Of a stretch of 64,000 nucleotides of DNA, positions 17,026-24,920 are shown in pieces. Source of the stretch: CAYQQK01 sp964420065 (GTDB taxonomy: Bacteria > Bacillota > Dethiobacteria > DTU022); contig CAYQQK010000002.1 of the NCBI GenBank assembly GCA_964420065.1, positions 62,001 through 126,000 on the forward strand. The letters are read 5' to 3'. Numbering within the stretch: position 1 is the first letter of the stretch; the number at the start of each line of letters is the position of its first letter. A program made the position numbers and the translations under genes. Under the pieces are notes generated by a model, which saw nothing but the letters and a program-made list of their open reading frames with translations, was not told the DNA's origin and did not search any database.

Positions 17026-18990
17026 TTGGACCTGCATAACTTATGCATGGGTTGCATGGATAACAAAGGGGATGCCCGGCAGTGTCCGCACTGCGGTTGG
17101 ATTGAGGGGACGCAACCCGACTCGCCCTTGCACCTGCCGCCGCGAACTATTTTAAACGAAAAATACCTGCTCGGAAAAGCTTTGGGGCAGGGTGGTTTTG
17201 GCATTACCTACCTGGCCTGGGATCTGAACCTGAACCTCAAGCTGGCGATCAAGGAATACTTCCCCCAGGACCTGGCCTCCCGGGCGGCGGGCCACAGCGA
17301 GGTTGCGGCTTACACCGGCGCGATGGGTGGGGAATTCGACTACGGTTTGGAAAAGTTTTTGCAGGAGGCGCGCACGCTGGCCCAGTTTGACGGGCACCCC
17401 AGCATCGTCTCCGTCCGGGACTTTTTCCGGGCCAATGGAACCGCTTATATTGTTATGAGCTACCTTGATGGGATGGACTTCAAACATTACGTGGCCGAAC
17501 AGGGCCACCGCCTCCCCTTTGATCGGACCCTCAACATCATCATGCCCGTCCTCGACGCCTTGAAAGAAGTCCACGCCGTCAATATCTTGCACCGGGACAT
17601 CAGCCCGGACAACATCTTCATCAAGAAAAACGGCCAGGTTGTACTGGTTGACTTCGGGGCGGCTCGCCAGGCCGTCAGCACCAAGGGGCGCAGCCTCTCG
17701 ATCATCCTCAAACCCGGTTTTACCCCCGAAGAACAGTACCGCAGCAAAGGAGTCCAGGGGCCCTGGACCGACATCTATGCCATCGCCGCCACGATCTACC
17801 GGGCCATCACCGGGCAAATGCCGCCCGAATCGCTGGATCGCCTCGCCGAAGACACCCTGGTCCCGCCTTCCCGGTTGGGGGTGGCGATCGGGGGTAACGA
17901 AGAGCGAGCCCTGCTGAAAGCGATGGCGGTCCGGGCTGAAGAGCGTTTTCAAACCGTGACCGATTTCCAGGAGGCGCTCCTCGGGAAAAGCACGCCATTG
18001 CAAACGCCGTCAACCCCGCCGGCTGAAGCTACCTGGCAGATCAGCCGTGACGGAGCCAGGTTCGGCCCGTATACCTGGGAACGGATGGTAGAGATGGCCG
18101 GCGCCGGCAATGTCGGTCCGCGCGATCTGGTGTGGAACAAGGGCATGAGCAACTGGCAAAGCGCCGCCCAGATCCCGGGATTGATCCCCCCGGGGACCTA
18201 CCCCTCCAGCCAGAGCGGACCGCAACAGATACCGGTTTCGCAACTGCCGCCGCCTCCGGGCCGGCAACCGCCGGGACCCGTTTCCCAACAACCGCCGTCC
18301 GCCTCCTACCAGCCGGGCCCTTTCCCCCGGCAAGCAGCGCCCGTTTCTTACCAGCCGGGCCCTCTCTCCCGGCAAGCGGCGCCTGTTTCTTACCAGCCAG
18401 GCCCTGTCTCCCGGCAAGCGGCGCCTGGAATGCAACCATCGTCGTCCCCGCCTTTTGCCGTCCCCCCCAAAAAGTCTCCAGCTTTGATTGTCATAACGAT
18501 TATGCTCGCCCTGATTGTGATCATCATTCCCACCGTTATAATAAACCGGGCCCTTAACCCGGTTTCGCCGGCTTCAACCGGCGGCAACAGGTATACCGGG
18601 GAAAGCCCGGCCGAATGGTGGTACGATATTTCTTCGTTTCTGTTTTACGAATCGTGGCTGACTGACGACTATCCCCCGGACTGGGAGGAAAAAACCGCCT
18701 CTGAATTCACCGCTGATGGGTCATACTATATTTACTTCGTCCTGACCCTGTCGCATCGGGAAGTCAAGGATGATTTCACCGTACCGGGCGAAATGTACTA
18801 CTACGACCCCGACGGGATAGAGCTGACTGCCCACAACTTCGATCTTTCCGTTGAAACCGGGTACGATGAAAGTGACGTCCGTGGTTATTTCGGCTGGGAT
18901 CAGCCCGGGAAATGGAAGCTAGGCGTACACAGCGTCGAGGTATGGCTGAACGGAGATCTGGCCGCCGTCGATTACTTCGAGATGCAATAG
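17026..18990 (+). CDS. Receptor-like Ser/Thr protein kinase, zinc ribbon-kinase-GYF_2-TM (copy B)
   Basis: 654 residues. The zinc ribbon, kinase domain (Lys76, HRDISPDN, DFG) and GYF_2-like domain match copy A almost residue for residue. The Pro-rich linker is longer because of three 14-residue repeats. A membrane helix lies at about 487-510 (IVITIMLALIVIIIPTVII), followed by a distinct extracellular domain of about 130 residues rich in aromatic and acidic residues (WWYDISSFLFYESW). The TTG start at 17026 follows AGGGGTG at 7 nt, 32 bp after the stop of copy A. The pair looks like one signalling output connected to two different external sensors. Nothing in the extracellular domain matches a family I recognise. 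Confidence 0.94.
   Translation: MDLHNLCMGCMDNKGDARQCPHCGWIEGTQPDSPLHLPPRTILNEKYLLGKALGQGGFGITYLAWDLNLNLKLAIKEYFPQDLASRAAGHSEVAAYTGAMGGEFDYGLEKFLQEARTLAQFDGHPSIVSVRDFFRANGTAYIVMSYLDGMDFKHYVAEQGHRLPFDRTLNIIMPVLDALKEVHAVNILHRDISPDNIFIKKNGQVVLVDFGAARQAVSTKGRSLSIILKPGFTPEEQYRSKGVQGPWTDIYAIAATIYRAITGQMPPESLDRLAEDTLVPPSRLGVAIGGNEERALLKAMAVRAEERFQTVTDFQEALLGKSTPLQTPSTPPAEATWQISRDGARFGPYTWERMVEMAGAGNVGPRDLVWNKGMSNWQSAAQIPGLIPPGTYPSSQSGPQQIPVSQLPPPPGRQPPGPVSQQPPSASYQPGPFPRQAAPVSYQPGPLSRQAAPVSYQPGPVSRQAAPGMQPSSSPPFAVPPKKSPALIVITIMLALIVIIIPTVIINRALNPVSPASTGGNRYTGESPAEWWYDISSFLFYESWLTDDYPPDWEEKTASEFTADGSYYIYFVLTLSHREVKDDFTVPGEMYYYDPDGIELTAHNFDLSVETGYDESDVRGYFGWDQPGKWKLGVHSVEVWLNGDLAAVDYFEMQ
17041..18360 (+). 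repeat. 1.32-kb direct repeat, copy B (kinase cytoplasmic part)
   Basis: Second copy of 14978-16297. The retention of near identity next to unrelated 3' ends points to recent duplication with domain replacement or ongoing gene conversion. Repeats of this size in tandem can also recombine and delete one kinase. Confidence 0.97.
18298..18423 (+). repeat. Three 42-bp tandem repeats in the linker of kinase copy B
   Basis: Units at 18298, 18340 and 18382 encode SYQPGP-x-x-RQAA 14-mers (Phe-Pro, Leu-Ser and Val-Ser variants). Copy A has only one full unit and a partial one. Number variation would lengthen or shorten the juxtamembrane linker. Confidence 0.9.
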
Positions 18991-19022
18991 AACCCGAAAG
19001 AACAACATGTTGCTTTTGAGCC

Positions 19023-19051
19023 TTGACGGGCCCGGGCGGGCATGGTAAACT
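19023..19051 (+). promoter_or_regulatory. Sigma-A promoter of the trpB2 T-box transcript
   Basis: TTGACG at 19023-19028, a 17-nt spacer and TAAACT at 19046-19051, with an extended TG before the -10. The predicted start near 19058 lies just upstream of the T-box stem I. Confidence 0.75.
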
Positions 19052-19066
19052 AAACTTCAAGTTTAG
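19050..19066. promoter_or_regulatory. Perfect 17-bp inverted repeat at the trpB2 transcription start
   Basis: CTAAACTTCAAGTTTAG, 8-bp perfect arms around one base, overlapping the last -10 bases and the predicted start site. It could be an operator, adding protein control on top of the T-box, or a 5' hairpin. No regulator gene is adjacent. Confidence 0.4.
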
Positions 19067-19071
19067 AGCGC

Positions 19072-19397
19072 ACAGGCGATGAAGGGAACTAGTACCCGGG
19101 ATTGCTTCTGTTCGAGAGAGCCGGGCGGAGGCGGGCGTCAAGCCCGCCGGAGGTGCAAGCCAGGCGCGGTCGCCCCCGGAGGAATGGATCCCGAAGCAGC
19201 CGGTCCAAATTCGCGCCCGCCGTTTGCGGCGCGGGCGGGAAGAGTAGATCTGGACGGAACTCCCACCGTTAAAAGGGAGCAGGTCTCGGAGTCCGGGTCA
19301 ACCGCACTCCCGCACCTGAAATGAGAGGCCGTTCCGGCAGGGCGGCAAGTGGGGTGGCACCGCGAGTAAAATCTCGTCCCTTGGGACGGGATTTTTG
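19072..19397 (+). ncRNA. Tryptophan-specific T-box leader
   Basis: A full T-box: stem I region from GATGAAG (about 19077), a specifier-loop-like GAATGGATC giving the codon UGG (Trp) at 19185-19187, the T-box core GTGGGGTGGCACCGCGAG with TGGCACCGCG at 19355-19364, and a terminator hairpin (CGTCCC and GGGACG) followed by TTTTTG at about 19372-19397. In the T-box bulge UGGN, N is C, which pairs with a G discriminator base as found in tRNA-Trp, agreeing with the UGG specifier. Uncharged tRNA-Trp should favour antitermination and switch on trpB2. Confidence 0.95.
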
Positions 19398-19566
19398 TTT
19401 TGATCACGGGAGGTGATGATACAGGTGGAACGGGAACAGGCTCCTTTCCCCCTGGCATGGAAGGGCGAGGACAGATCGAAAAATAACCATGAACCGGGCT
19501 CAAGCCCGACCCCTCTCTTTTTTCAACGAAGGGAAAGCAATCAATCATTTTGAAGGAGGAGATACA

Positions 19567-20922
19567 ATGCCGTACAAAATTCACCTCAGTGAAAAGGAAA
19601 TGCCGAGGCAATGGTACAATATCCAGGCCGACCTGCCGGCCCTGCCGGAAGCTCCCCTGCACCCGCAAACCCACCGCCCCTTGAAGCCGGAAGATCTTGC
19701 GCATATATTTCCGATGGCCCTGATCGAACAGGAAATGGTCCGGGAACGTTACATTGAAATTCCCGCGCCGGTGATGGACATCTACCGCCTTTACCGGCCG
19801 ACGCCCCTGCACCGGGCCCGCCGCCTGGAACGGTTTCTGGAAACCCCGGCCCGGATCTACTACAAGAACGAATCGGTTAGCGCCGCCGGCAGTCACAAAC
19901 CGAATACCGCAATCCCCCAAGCCTACTACAACAAAGAGGCCGGGATCAAGCGTCTCGCCACCGAAACCGGGGCCGGGCAGTGGGGCAGCGCCCTCGCCCT
20001 GGCCTGCACCTATTTCGGCCTTGAGTGCGTGGTCTACATGGTCAAGATCAGCTACCAGCAGAAGCCTTACCGGCGCTCGCTGATCGAAACCTGGGGCGCC
20101 TCGGTTCACGCCAGCCCGACCGAACTGACCGCCTCCGGGCGCAAGGCCCTTTCCGAAAACCCGGAGATGCTGGGCAGCCTCGGCCTGGCCATCAGCGAAG
20201 CGGTCGAAGACGCCGCCGGGCGGAAGGATACCAACTATGCCCTCGGCAGCGTTTTGAACCACGTCCTCTTGCACCAGACCATCATCGGCCTTGAGGCGGA
20301 GGAGCAACTGCGCCAGGTCGGCGACTACCCCGACGTGGTCATCGGCTGCTGCGGCGGCGGCAGTAATTTGGGCGGCATCAGTTTTCCTTTCCTGCGCGAT
20401 AAGCTGCGGGAGGGCCGAAAAGTACGCGTCATCGCCGTCGAACCCAGCGCCTGCCCGACGCTGACCCGGGGAGCCTACACCTACGACTTCGGCGACGTGA
20501 CCGGCTTCACCCCCCTGCTGATGATGTACACCCTGGGTCACAATTTCGAACCGCCGGGGATTCACGCCGGAGGCCTGCGCTACCACGGAGCTTCGCCCCT
20601 GATTTCGAAACTTTACCATGAACGCCTCATTGAGGCCCGGGCCTACGGCCAGACTGCGATTTTTGAAGCGGCAACCAACTTCGCCCGGACCGAGGGGATC
20701 CTGCCGGCGCCGGAATCGGCCCACGCCATCCGCTGCGCCATCGACGAAGCCCTGGCCTGCAAGGAAACGGGGGAGGAAAAGGCGATCCTCTTCAATTTAA
20801 GCGGTCACGGTCACCTCGATCTCGCCGCTTACGACAACTATTTTTCAGGTAAAATAGTTGATTACGAGTATCCGCAAGAGTTGATTGATCGCTCGATCGC
20901 TTCGTTGCCCAAAATTGACTGA
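19567..20922 (+). CDS. trpB2: Tryptophan synthase beta chain-like, TrpB2 type
   Basis: PLP enzyme condensing indole with L-serine to tryptophan. At 451 residues and with the N-terminal block QWYNIQADLP, it belongs to the TrpB2 group, which usually acts without a canonical TrpA. Seen: NESVSAAGSHKPNTA with the PLP lysine, ETGAGQWGSALA, the phosphate loop CCGGGSNLGG, and GLRYHG. The ATG at 19567 follows AAGGAGGAG; a longer in-frame opening at 19489 lacks a site. It stands alone, with no trpA or other trp gene nearby, behind a tryptophan-specific T-box, so it probably salvages indole when tryptophan is short. Confidence 0.95.
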   Translation: MPYKIHLSEKEMPRQWYNIQADLPALPEAPLHPQTHRPLKPEDLAHIFPMALIEQEMVRERYIEIPAPVMDIYRLYRPTPLHRARRLERFLETPARIYYKNESVSAAGSHKPNTAIPQAYYNKEAGIKRLATETGAGQWGSALALACTYFGLECVVYMVKISYQQKPYRRSLIETWGASVHASPTELTASGRKALSENPEMLGSLGLAISEAVEDAAGRKDTNYALGSVLNHVLLHQTIIGLEAEEQLRQVGDYPDVVIGCCGGGSNLGGISFPFLRDKLREGRKVRVIAVEPSACPTLTRGAYTYDFGDVTGFTPLLMMYTLGHNFEPPGIHAGGLRYHGASPLISKLYHERLIEARAYGQTAIFEAATNFARTEGILPAPESAHAIRCAIDEALACKETGEEKAILFNLSGHGHLDLAAYDNYFSGKIVDYEYPQELIDRSIASLPKID

Positions 20923-21007
20923 TCGGATCGATGGAAGGTAAAAGGAGCGGTGTTGCAGGAACGAGGCAGGGCGGAGAAGAAGGTTCCCTCCCCCCCACCT
21001 CAAAAAC

Positions 21008-21031
21008 AAGCCGGAGCTTTCGCTCCGGCTT
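21008..21031 (-). terminator. Terminator of the small-protein/surface-protein unit
   Basis: Perfect 10-bp stem AAGCCGGAGC/GCTCCGGCTT with a TTTC loop. On the minus strand it is followed by GTTTTTG, so it terminates the transcript ending at 21060; it may also stop trpB2 transcripts from the other side. Confidence 0.8.
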
Positions 21032-21059
21032 ATCTGGTTTCGTTATTCTTGTATTGCGT

Positions 21060-21299
21060 TTACATCTCGCCCGGAAGGTCCCATGACTGAAACGAAACCT
21101 TACTGCGGGGATAGACGGATTTTTCCATACTCTGGTGCAACAGCAGCGCCAGTTCAATAAAACTGCGGAAACAGCGTTTTTGGCCGGTATTCAACCATTG
21201 CACTTCGCCTTGCCAGCTGGCGTTCTGCCTGAAAACGATCCGCACCAGGAAGTCGGCCCCGCCAATTCTTTCAATTCCTTCCATGGTCCCTGACTTCAA
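21060..21299 (-). CDS. Small conserved-type hypothetical protein
   Basis: About 79 residues; function unknown. The core FLVRIVFRQNASWQGEVQWL followed by RCFRSFIELALLLHQS recalls a family of small cytoplasmic proteins seen in Clostridia, which I know only as uncharacterised. No membrane segment or cysteine pair. Start is uncertain: a TTG at 21299 has AGGAGG 11 nt upstream, while the longest frame opens with ATG at 21338, immediately after the stop of the upstream gene. It is the last gene before the terminator at 21008-21031 and may be read through from the surface-protein genes. Confidence 0.65.
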   Translation of the reverse strand: MKSGTMEGIERIGGADFLVRIVFRQNASWQGEVQWLNTGQKRCFRSFIELALLLHQSMEKSVYPRSKVSFQSWDLPGEM

Positions 21300-21340
21300 C
21301 TTTGAGGGCACCTCCTGTGCGTATTCTATTCTTCCCATCC

Positions 21341-22087
21341 CTAACGGCGTTTGGAGCGGCGGAGCAGCTGCGTCCCGACCAGCAAGGTCAGGCCACCGAC
21401 CAGGTAGTAAAGGGCCGGCCCCTCCACCCCGGTCTGCGGCATCCCCGGCGTCAAGCCGGGCCGCTCGGGGTAGACCACCAGCCCCTGCTCCTCCCGCCCG
21501 CCCGGAGATTCCGGGTAATGGTAGCTGTATTCTTCCTCCTCGTAACCCTCGTCATCGCCCCCGCCGCCGCCCCCGCCCGTTTCCTCCCAGGTCGCGTTGA
21601 AGATCCAGTTCATCTTTAATGAAGCGGCCTGGTATTCGTTTTCGGCACTGCACGGGAAGCATACGGTAAAAACAAGATCCATGGCGCCCTGGGCGGGGAT
21701 GGAACCGATCGGGATCGCGTTGATTCCGTTCATCGCACCGGAGTAGTAAAGAGGAGCGCCGCCCGGGCCGGCTATTTGCACCTGCAAGCCTTCAAACAAC
21801 AGGTCGGACCCGTCAATTTTGCTCGCGCTGACGGTGAGATTGAACTTCTTGCTGCCCTCGTTTTTGGCCGTGACCACGGCTGTGGCGCTGTGGCCCGGGG
21901 CCATGTTTTCCTCCGTAAACAAGGGTTCATCCGGATCCAGCAACAGCTGATGAGCGGCGTTGCCGGTGAGGGTGAGCCCGATAGCGGCGGAGGCGGATCC
22001 GGCCCAGAGCGTGCAAGCCAGGGCAGCTCCCGCCAGGACCAGCGCCGCCAGTGCGGCGGACGTTAATGGTTGAAATTTACGTTTCAT
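21341..22087 (-). CDS. Cell-wall-anchored (MPQTG) TasA/camelysin-like surface protein
   Basis: 248 residues. Seen: signal peptide (1-34, ending SASA), a beta-rich domain (about 35-170) that shares with the TasA-like protein upstream the motif PC-S-A-x-NEYQ in a similar place, a Gly run, a Tyr/Glu-rich segment (YEEEEYSYHYPES) and a sorting signal: MPQTG, hydrophobic helix, RRSKRR tail. MPQTG is a variant of LPXTG, so a sortase should link it to peptidoglycan; no sortase gene is in the window. Its start overlaps the stop of the Ig-like protein gene by 11 bp, so both are translated from one mRNA. Possibly the wall-attached base or partner of a fibre built by the TasA-like protein (inference). 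Confidence 0.82.
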   Translation of the reverse strand: MKRKFQPLTSAALAALVLAGAALACTLWAGSASAAIGLTLTGNAAHQLLLDPDEPLFTEENMAPGHSATAVVTAKNEGSKKFNLTVSASKIDGSDLLFEGLQVQIAGPGGAPLYYSGAMNGINAIPIGSIPAQGAMDLVFTVCFPCSAENEYQAASLKMNWIFNATWEETGGGGGGGDDEGYEEEEYSYHYPESPGGREEQGLVVYPERPGLTPGMPQTGVEGPALYYLVGGLTLLVGTQLLRRSKRR

Positions 22088-23198
22088 CCGCAGTCACCCC
22101 CTGATCCTCTGTCTGTTCCCCGGAACCGGCCGTAGCGGAAACGCCTGCGCCCGCAAGGTCGCCGGCGTCATCACCGTCACCGTCACCGTTTCCATCGCCG
22201 CCGTTCTCACCGGCACCAGGACCGGGTTGGCCCTCCCCGGAAGGAGGCTCCACCGTGACCGACTCCGGATCCGGCCCGGAAGCGCCGCCGTCTCCGCCGG
22301 CCCCCTCTTTGTCACCGCCGCCGTCACCGCCGTCGGTATCGTCCGCGGCCTCAAGAACGATCAGGGTGAACTCGCCGGTATCCGTCCCGCCCGCGGCGTC
22401 GGTTACGGTCACGCTGAAAACGAAGGTTCCGCTTGCGGCCGGGGTTCCCTCCAGCCGCGCGCCGTTTAGCGCCACGCCGGCGGGCAATGCGCCGTCGCCC
22501 AAAGCAAAGGTGTACGGTTCCACCCCGCCGCCGGCGATGAATTGATGCGCGTAGGCTTCACCGCAAACGGCGTCCTGCGGGTTGGCGGCGCCCAGCAGCA
22601 GCTCCCCGCTCTCCGCGCCCGGCCCGGAACCGGGTTCAACCCCGTCGTCACCGGTTGCCGGCGAAAGCGACTCCAACCGGCCCATCCCGGAAACGAAGGA
22701 ACTAGTGGATGAACCACCGTATGGGTATATTCGTTCTTGGCCGTCAATTTCGACATAAACATCACGCTGATGGTTGGCGGGAACATTTCCGTCATAGTTT
22801 AAAGTAATATCGAAGGCCGCCGCGCCGTCGTTAAATACTAGTTCGCCTTCCCACCAGACTTTGTGAGCATGTTTTTCAAGCCATATTTTAACGGTCCGAT
22901 TCCCGGAGAAAGGTTCGTCATTTTGATCAACGGCATCAATAATGGCGCCGGCAATAGTTACCTTCCAATCGGTAGGGCCCGGACCTTGAATCTTTTCAAC
23001 AGCTACTGCAATGTTCGCCAGCCTGAAATCTTTGATGCTATCCGTTTCTTCTTCCCACGCCGCCGTCATTGTGACCGGACCGGTGCTGTCGCTGGCGGTG
23101 AAAATGGAAGCGGTGGTTGAAATCCCCGCCGCGGCGGACAATACCGGGGCGATCAGCAACAGCAGCAGAAGGCACCGCAGAAACTTTCGTTTGAACAT
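22077..23198 (-). CDS. Secreted protein with putative Ig-like domain and Gly/Asp-rich tail
   Basis: 373 residues, exported (signal peptide 1-24, ending AAAG). The N-terminal half is beta-rich and unassigned; residues about 195-285 form a putative-Ig (He_PIG) module with EAYAHQFIAGGGVEPYTFALG, LPAGVALNGARLEGTP and GTFVFSVTVTDAAGGTDTG. The last 90 residues are low-complexity Gly/Asp/Glu and end without a membrane helix or sorting signal, so it is released or held by partners. It overlaps the MPQTG protein gene. He_PIG domains occur in adhesins and sugar-binding surface proteins; the ligand is unknown. Confidence 0.75.
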   Translation of the reverse strand: MFKRKFLRCLLLLLLIAPVLSAAAGISTTASIFTASDSTGPVTMTAAWEEETDSIKDFRLANIAVAVEKIQGPGPTDWKVTIAGAIIDAVDQNDEPFSGNRTVKIWLEKHAHKVWWEGELVFNDGAAAFDITLNYDGNVPANHQRDVYVEIDGQERIYPYGGSSTSSFVSGMGRLESLSPATGDDGVEPGSGPGAESGELLLGAANPQDAVCGEAYAHQFIAGGGVEPYTFALGDGALPAGVALNGARLEGTPAASGTFVFSVTVTDAAGGTDTGEFTLIVLEAADDTDGGDGGGDKEGAGGDGGASGPDPESVTVEPPSGEGQPGPGAGENGGDGNGDGDGDDAGDLAGAGVSATAGSGEQTEDQGVTADET

Positions 23199-23327
23199 CT
23201 TCGACCTACTCCCTTCCGGCCCCCAAAAGGCCGGGTTGGTGACAATTCATGGCATTAACCTTTTATGGTTTCTTGTCGCCAACAAGGGAAAACACTTCCC
23301 TTGACTTCCCGCGGATTCCAAACCCCG

Positions 23328-23358
23328 GCCCCGGGGGCGTCAAAAGCCCCCCCGGGGC
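23328..23358. terminator. Strong GC hairpin between surface-protein genes
   Basis: CCCCGGGGGC and GCCCCCCCGGGG arms with a short GTCAAAA loop, about 25 nt downstream of the stop of the TasA-like gene (minus strand). It has no T-run on the minus strand, so it may stabilise the mRNA end or reduce read-through rather than fully terminate. Confidence 0.45.
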
Positions 23359-23380
23359 GGCATTCCGAAACAGGGCTTGC

Positions 23381-24421
23381 TTAATACGGAGGCCCAGGAG
23401 GCACATAACGATAATTTGCGTACAATACTACATCACTGTTTAATGGGTATTGATACTCTGCACTTGGTGGGTTATACCATTGCCATGGGTTAGGATCTAT
23501 GCTGATTGTTCCGCCTAGGCTTACAGGGGCGCCTTCGGACCAGCCGTCAAAGATATAGACGGCATACACTTGATAAGGCGCAATTAAAGTTACCGTGGTC
23601 CCCTGCGGTAGCACTCTGCTTACTGTCGAGCTCTCAAACGTTGTAAGACCACCTTGGCCGGTAAAACCCACCCCTGCGATGCCGGGAGGCGAGGCGTGAA
23701 CTGTTATGGTGCAATTGCCTACCGTCTCTGCTTCCCACGCCGCGTATACAGTAATGTCAGCGATTACCGGAGTGTTTTCTGTGAACTCATCTGCGAATGT
23801 GCCATTATCAGTAAACCAGCCCATAAAGTTAGAGCCATCCAAAATTGGTACCGGTAAGTTGGATATCGTTCCGTTTTCAGGAATATCGCCAATTGGACCT
23901 ACATCGCTGCCGCCATTGCTTTCAAAAGTAACCGTATAGGTGTCCGGCTCTTCCTCTCCGCAACTGCCCAGAATCTGCGTCGCGGTAACGGTTAACTCAA
24001 GTGATCCGGTTGTCCCCTGGTATTCATTACCCGCCTCGCACGGCAGGAAAACCGTGTAACATACTTTGGTTGTTTCTTCCGGATCAAGTTCACCGCTTGG
24101 TTTAAGAATAGTTACCACCGCCGGATGTGTGCCGCCGAATAAATCACCTGCAGTTTCGGTCAAAACAACTTCGAACGTGAAAGGCAGGGTGCCTATATTT
24201 GTGACATCAAAACAGCCCCTGGCCGTATCGCCGGGTTTCATGTTACCAATATCTACGCACTCGCAATGGCCCACCTCTCCGGCCTCCACTTCAACCGTTC
24301 CCGCCTTGAAGCTGCTTTCAACCGTCGTACTATCCGTAAACAAAGATGCGGTCATGCCCCCGATCAGGGCGATGGCCAGGGCAATCGCCAGCACGCTTAA
24401 AAAAACTCTTCCTTTTTTCAT
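23381..24421 (-). CDS. TasA/camelysin-like surface protein with Listeria-Bacteroides repeat
   Basis: 346 residues. Seen: signal peptide of the SipW-dependent look (LIGGMTASLFTDSTTVESSFKAG begins right after the helix), a TasA/camelysin-type beta domain (about 28-160) with NMKPGDTARGCFDVTNIG and PCEAGNEYQGTTGSLELTVTATQ, then a Listeria-Bacteroides (InlB B-like) repeat (about 168-235: VTFESNGG to ITVYAAWEAE), and a further Big-like region to the end. TasA-like proteins form extracellular biofilm fibres. No sipW-type signal peptidase is adjacent. The ATG at 24421 follows AGGAGG at 8 nt. First gene of the surface-protein group. Confidence 0.82.
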   Translation of the reverse strand: MKKGRVFLSVLAIALAIALIGGMTASLFTDSTTVESSFKAGTVEVEAGEVGHCECVDIGNMKPGDTARGCFDVTNIGTLPFTFEVVLTETAGDLFGGTHPAVVTILKPSGELDPEETTKVCYTVFLPCEAGNEYQGTTGSLELTVTATQILGSCGEEEPDTYTVTFESNGGSDVGPIGDIPENGTISNLPVPILDGSNFMGWFTDNGTFADEFTENTPVIADITVYAAWEAETVGNCTITVHASPPGIAGVGFTGQGGLTTFESSTVSRVLPQGTTVTLIAPYQVYAVYIFDGWSEGAPVSLGGTISIDPNPWQWYNPPSAEYQYPLNSDVVLYANYRYVPPGPPY

Positions 24422-24720
24422 CCTTACGTTCCTCCTGTATCTTTAATTGAAACCATTGGGCCCGTTTCAGTTAACCCTGAATCAGCTCACAAAGAACAAA
24501 CTCTTTCCAATTCGAAACCTTTCGCCTGAAGGTCACCCCTTTCAAGAAATGTTTCACCTTTTGGGATCCGGGCCGGGGGCGCCCCTGAACCGGGTAAAAC
24601 AAAACGGAGCGCCCGGTTTTCCCTGATCGCCATGTAGATCTAGAAAATTTAGTTCGACATGAATGACAATGGATGTTCCTAGAACCTCTGTTTGAATCAT
24701 AGCAGCCGGGAGGAATTTCC

Positions 24721-24759
24721 TGGTTACAATCCTGTAACAAGGCGGTTACAAGGGGTTAC
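24721..24759. repeat. GTTAC repeats in the 435-bp gap before the TasA-like gene
   Basis: The gap 24422-24856 holds no convincing gene. A cluster of GTTAC motifs occurs: an inverted pair GTTAC-N6-GTAAC and two further direct copies within about 40 bp, roughly 300 bp upstream of the TasA-like start. Such spacing fits a regulator-binding site, but no regulator is known to me for this motif. Confidence 0.35.
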
Positions 24760-24856
24760 GGGGTCATGTGTTAACGGTCCGCGGGCGCCGCGGCGGGTGA
24801 TGGGGGTGATCGGTTTTTCCGCAGCGCAGGTTCCGGCACCGCCGGTTGCGACCAAA

Positions 24857-24888
24857 AAGGGCTGCCCCGTTCAACGGGACAGCCCTGT
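24857..24888 (-). terminator. groESL terminator
   Basis: Stem AGGGCTGTCCCGTT/AACGGGGCAGCCCT, one mismatch, 2-nt loop, followed on the minus strand by TTTTTGG, 33 nt beyond the groEL stop. A clear rho-independent terminator. Confidence 0.9.
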
Positions 24889-24920
24889 CAATAACCCTGG
24901 TTTTGGTTACCGCAAAAAGC

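Noticed and set aside
14978..18360. Kinase repeat as a mobile element
   Set aside because: No transposase, terminal inverted repeats or target duplications; the repeat borders follow protein domains.
24471..24740. 89-residue minus-strand frame before the TasA-like gene
   Set aside because: No ribosome site; sequence looks like translated leader with no domain.
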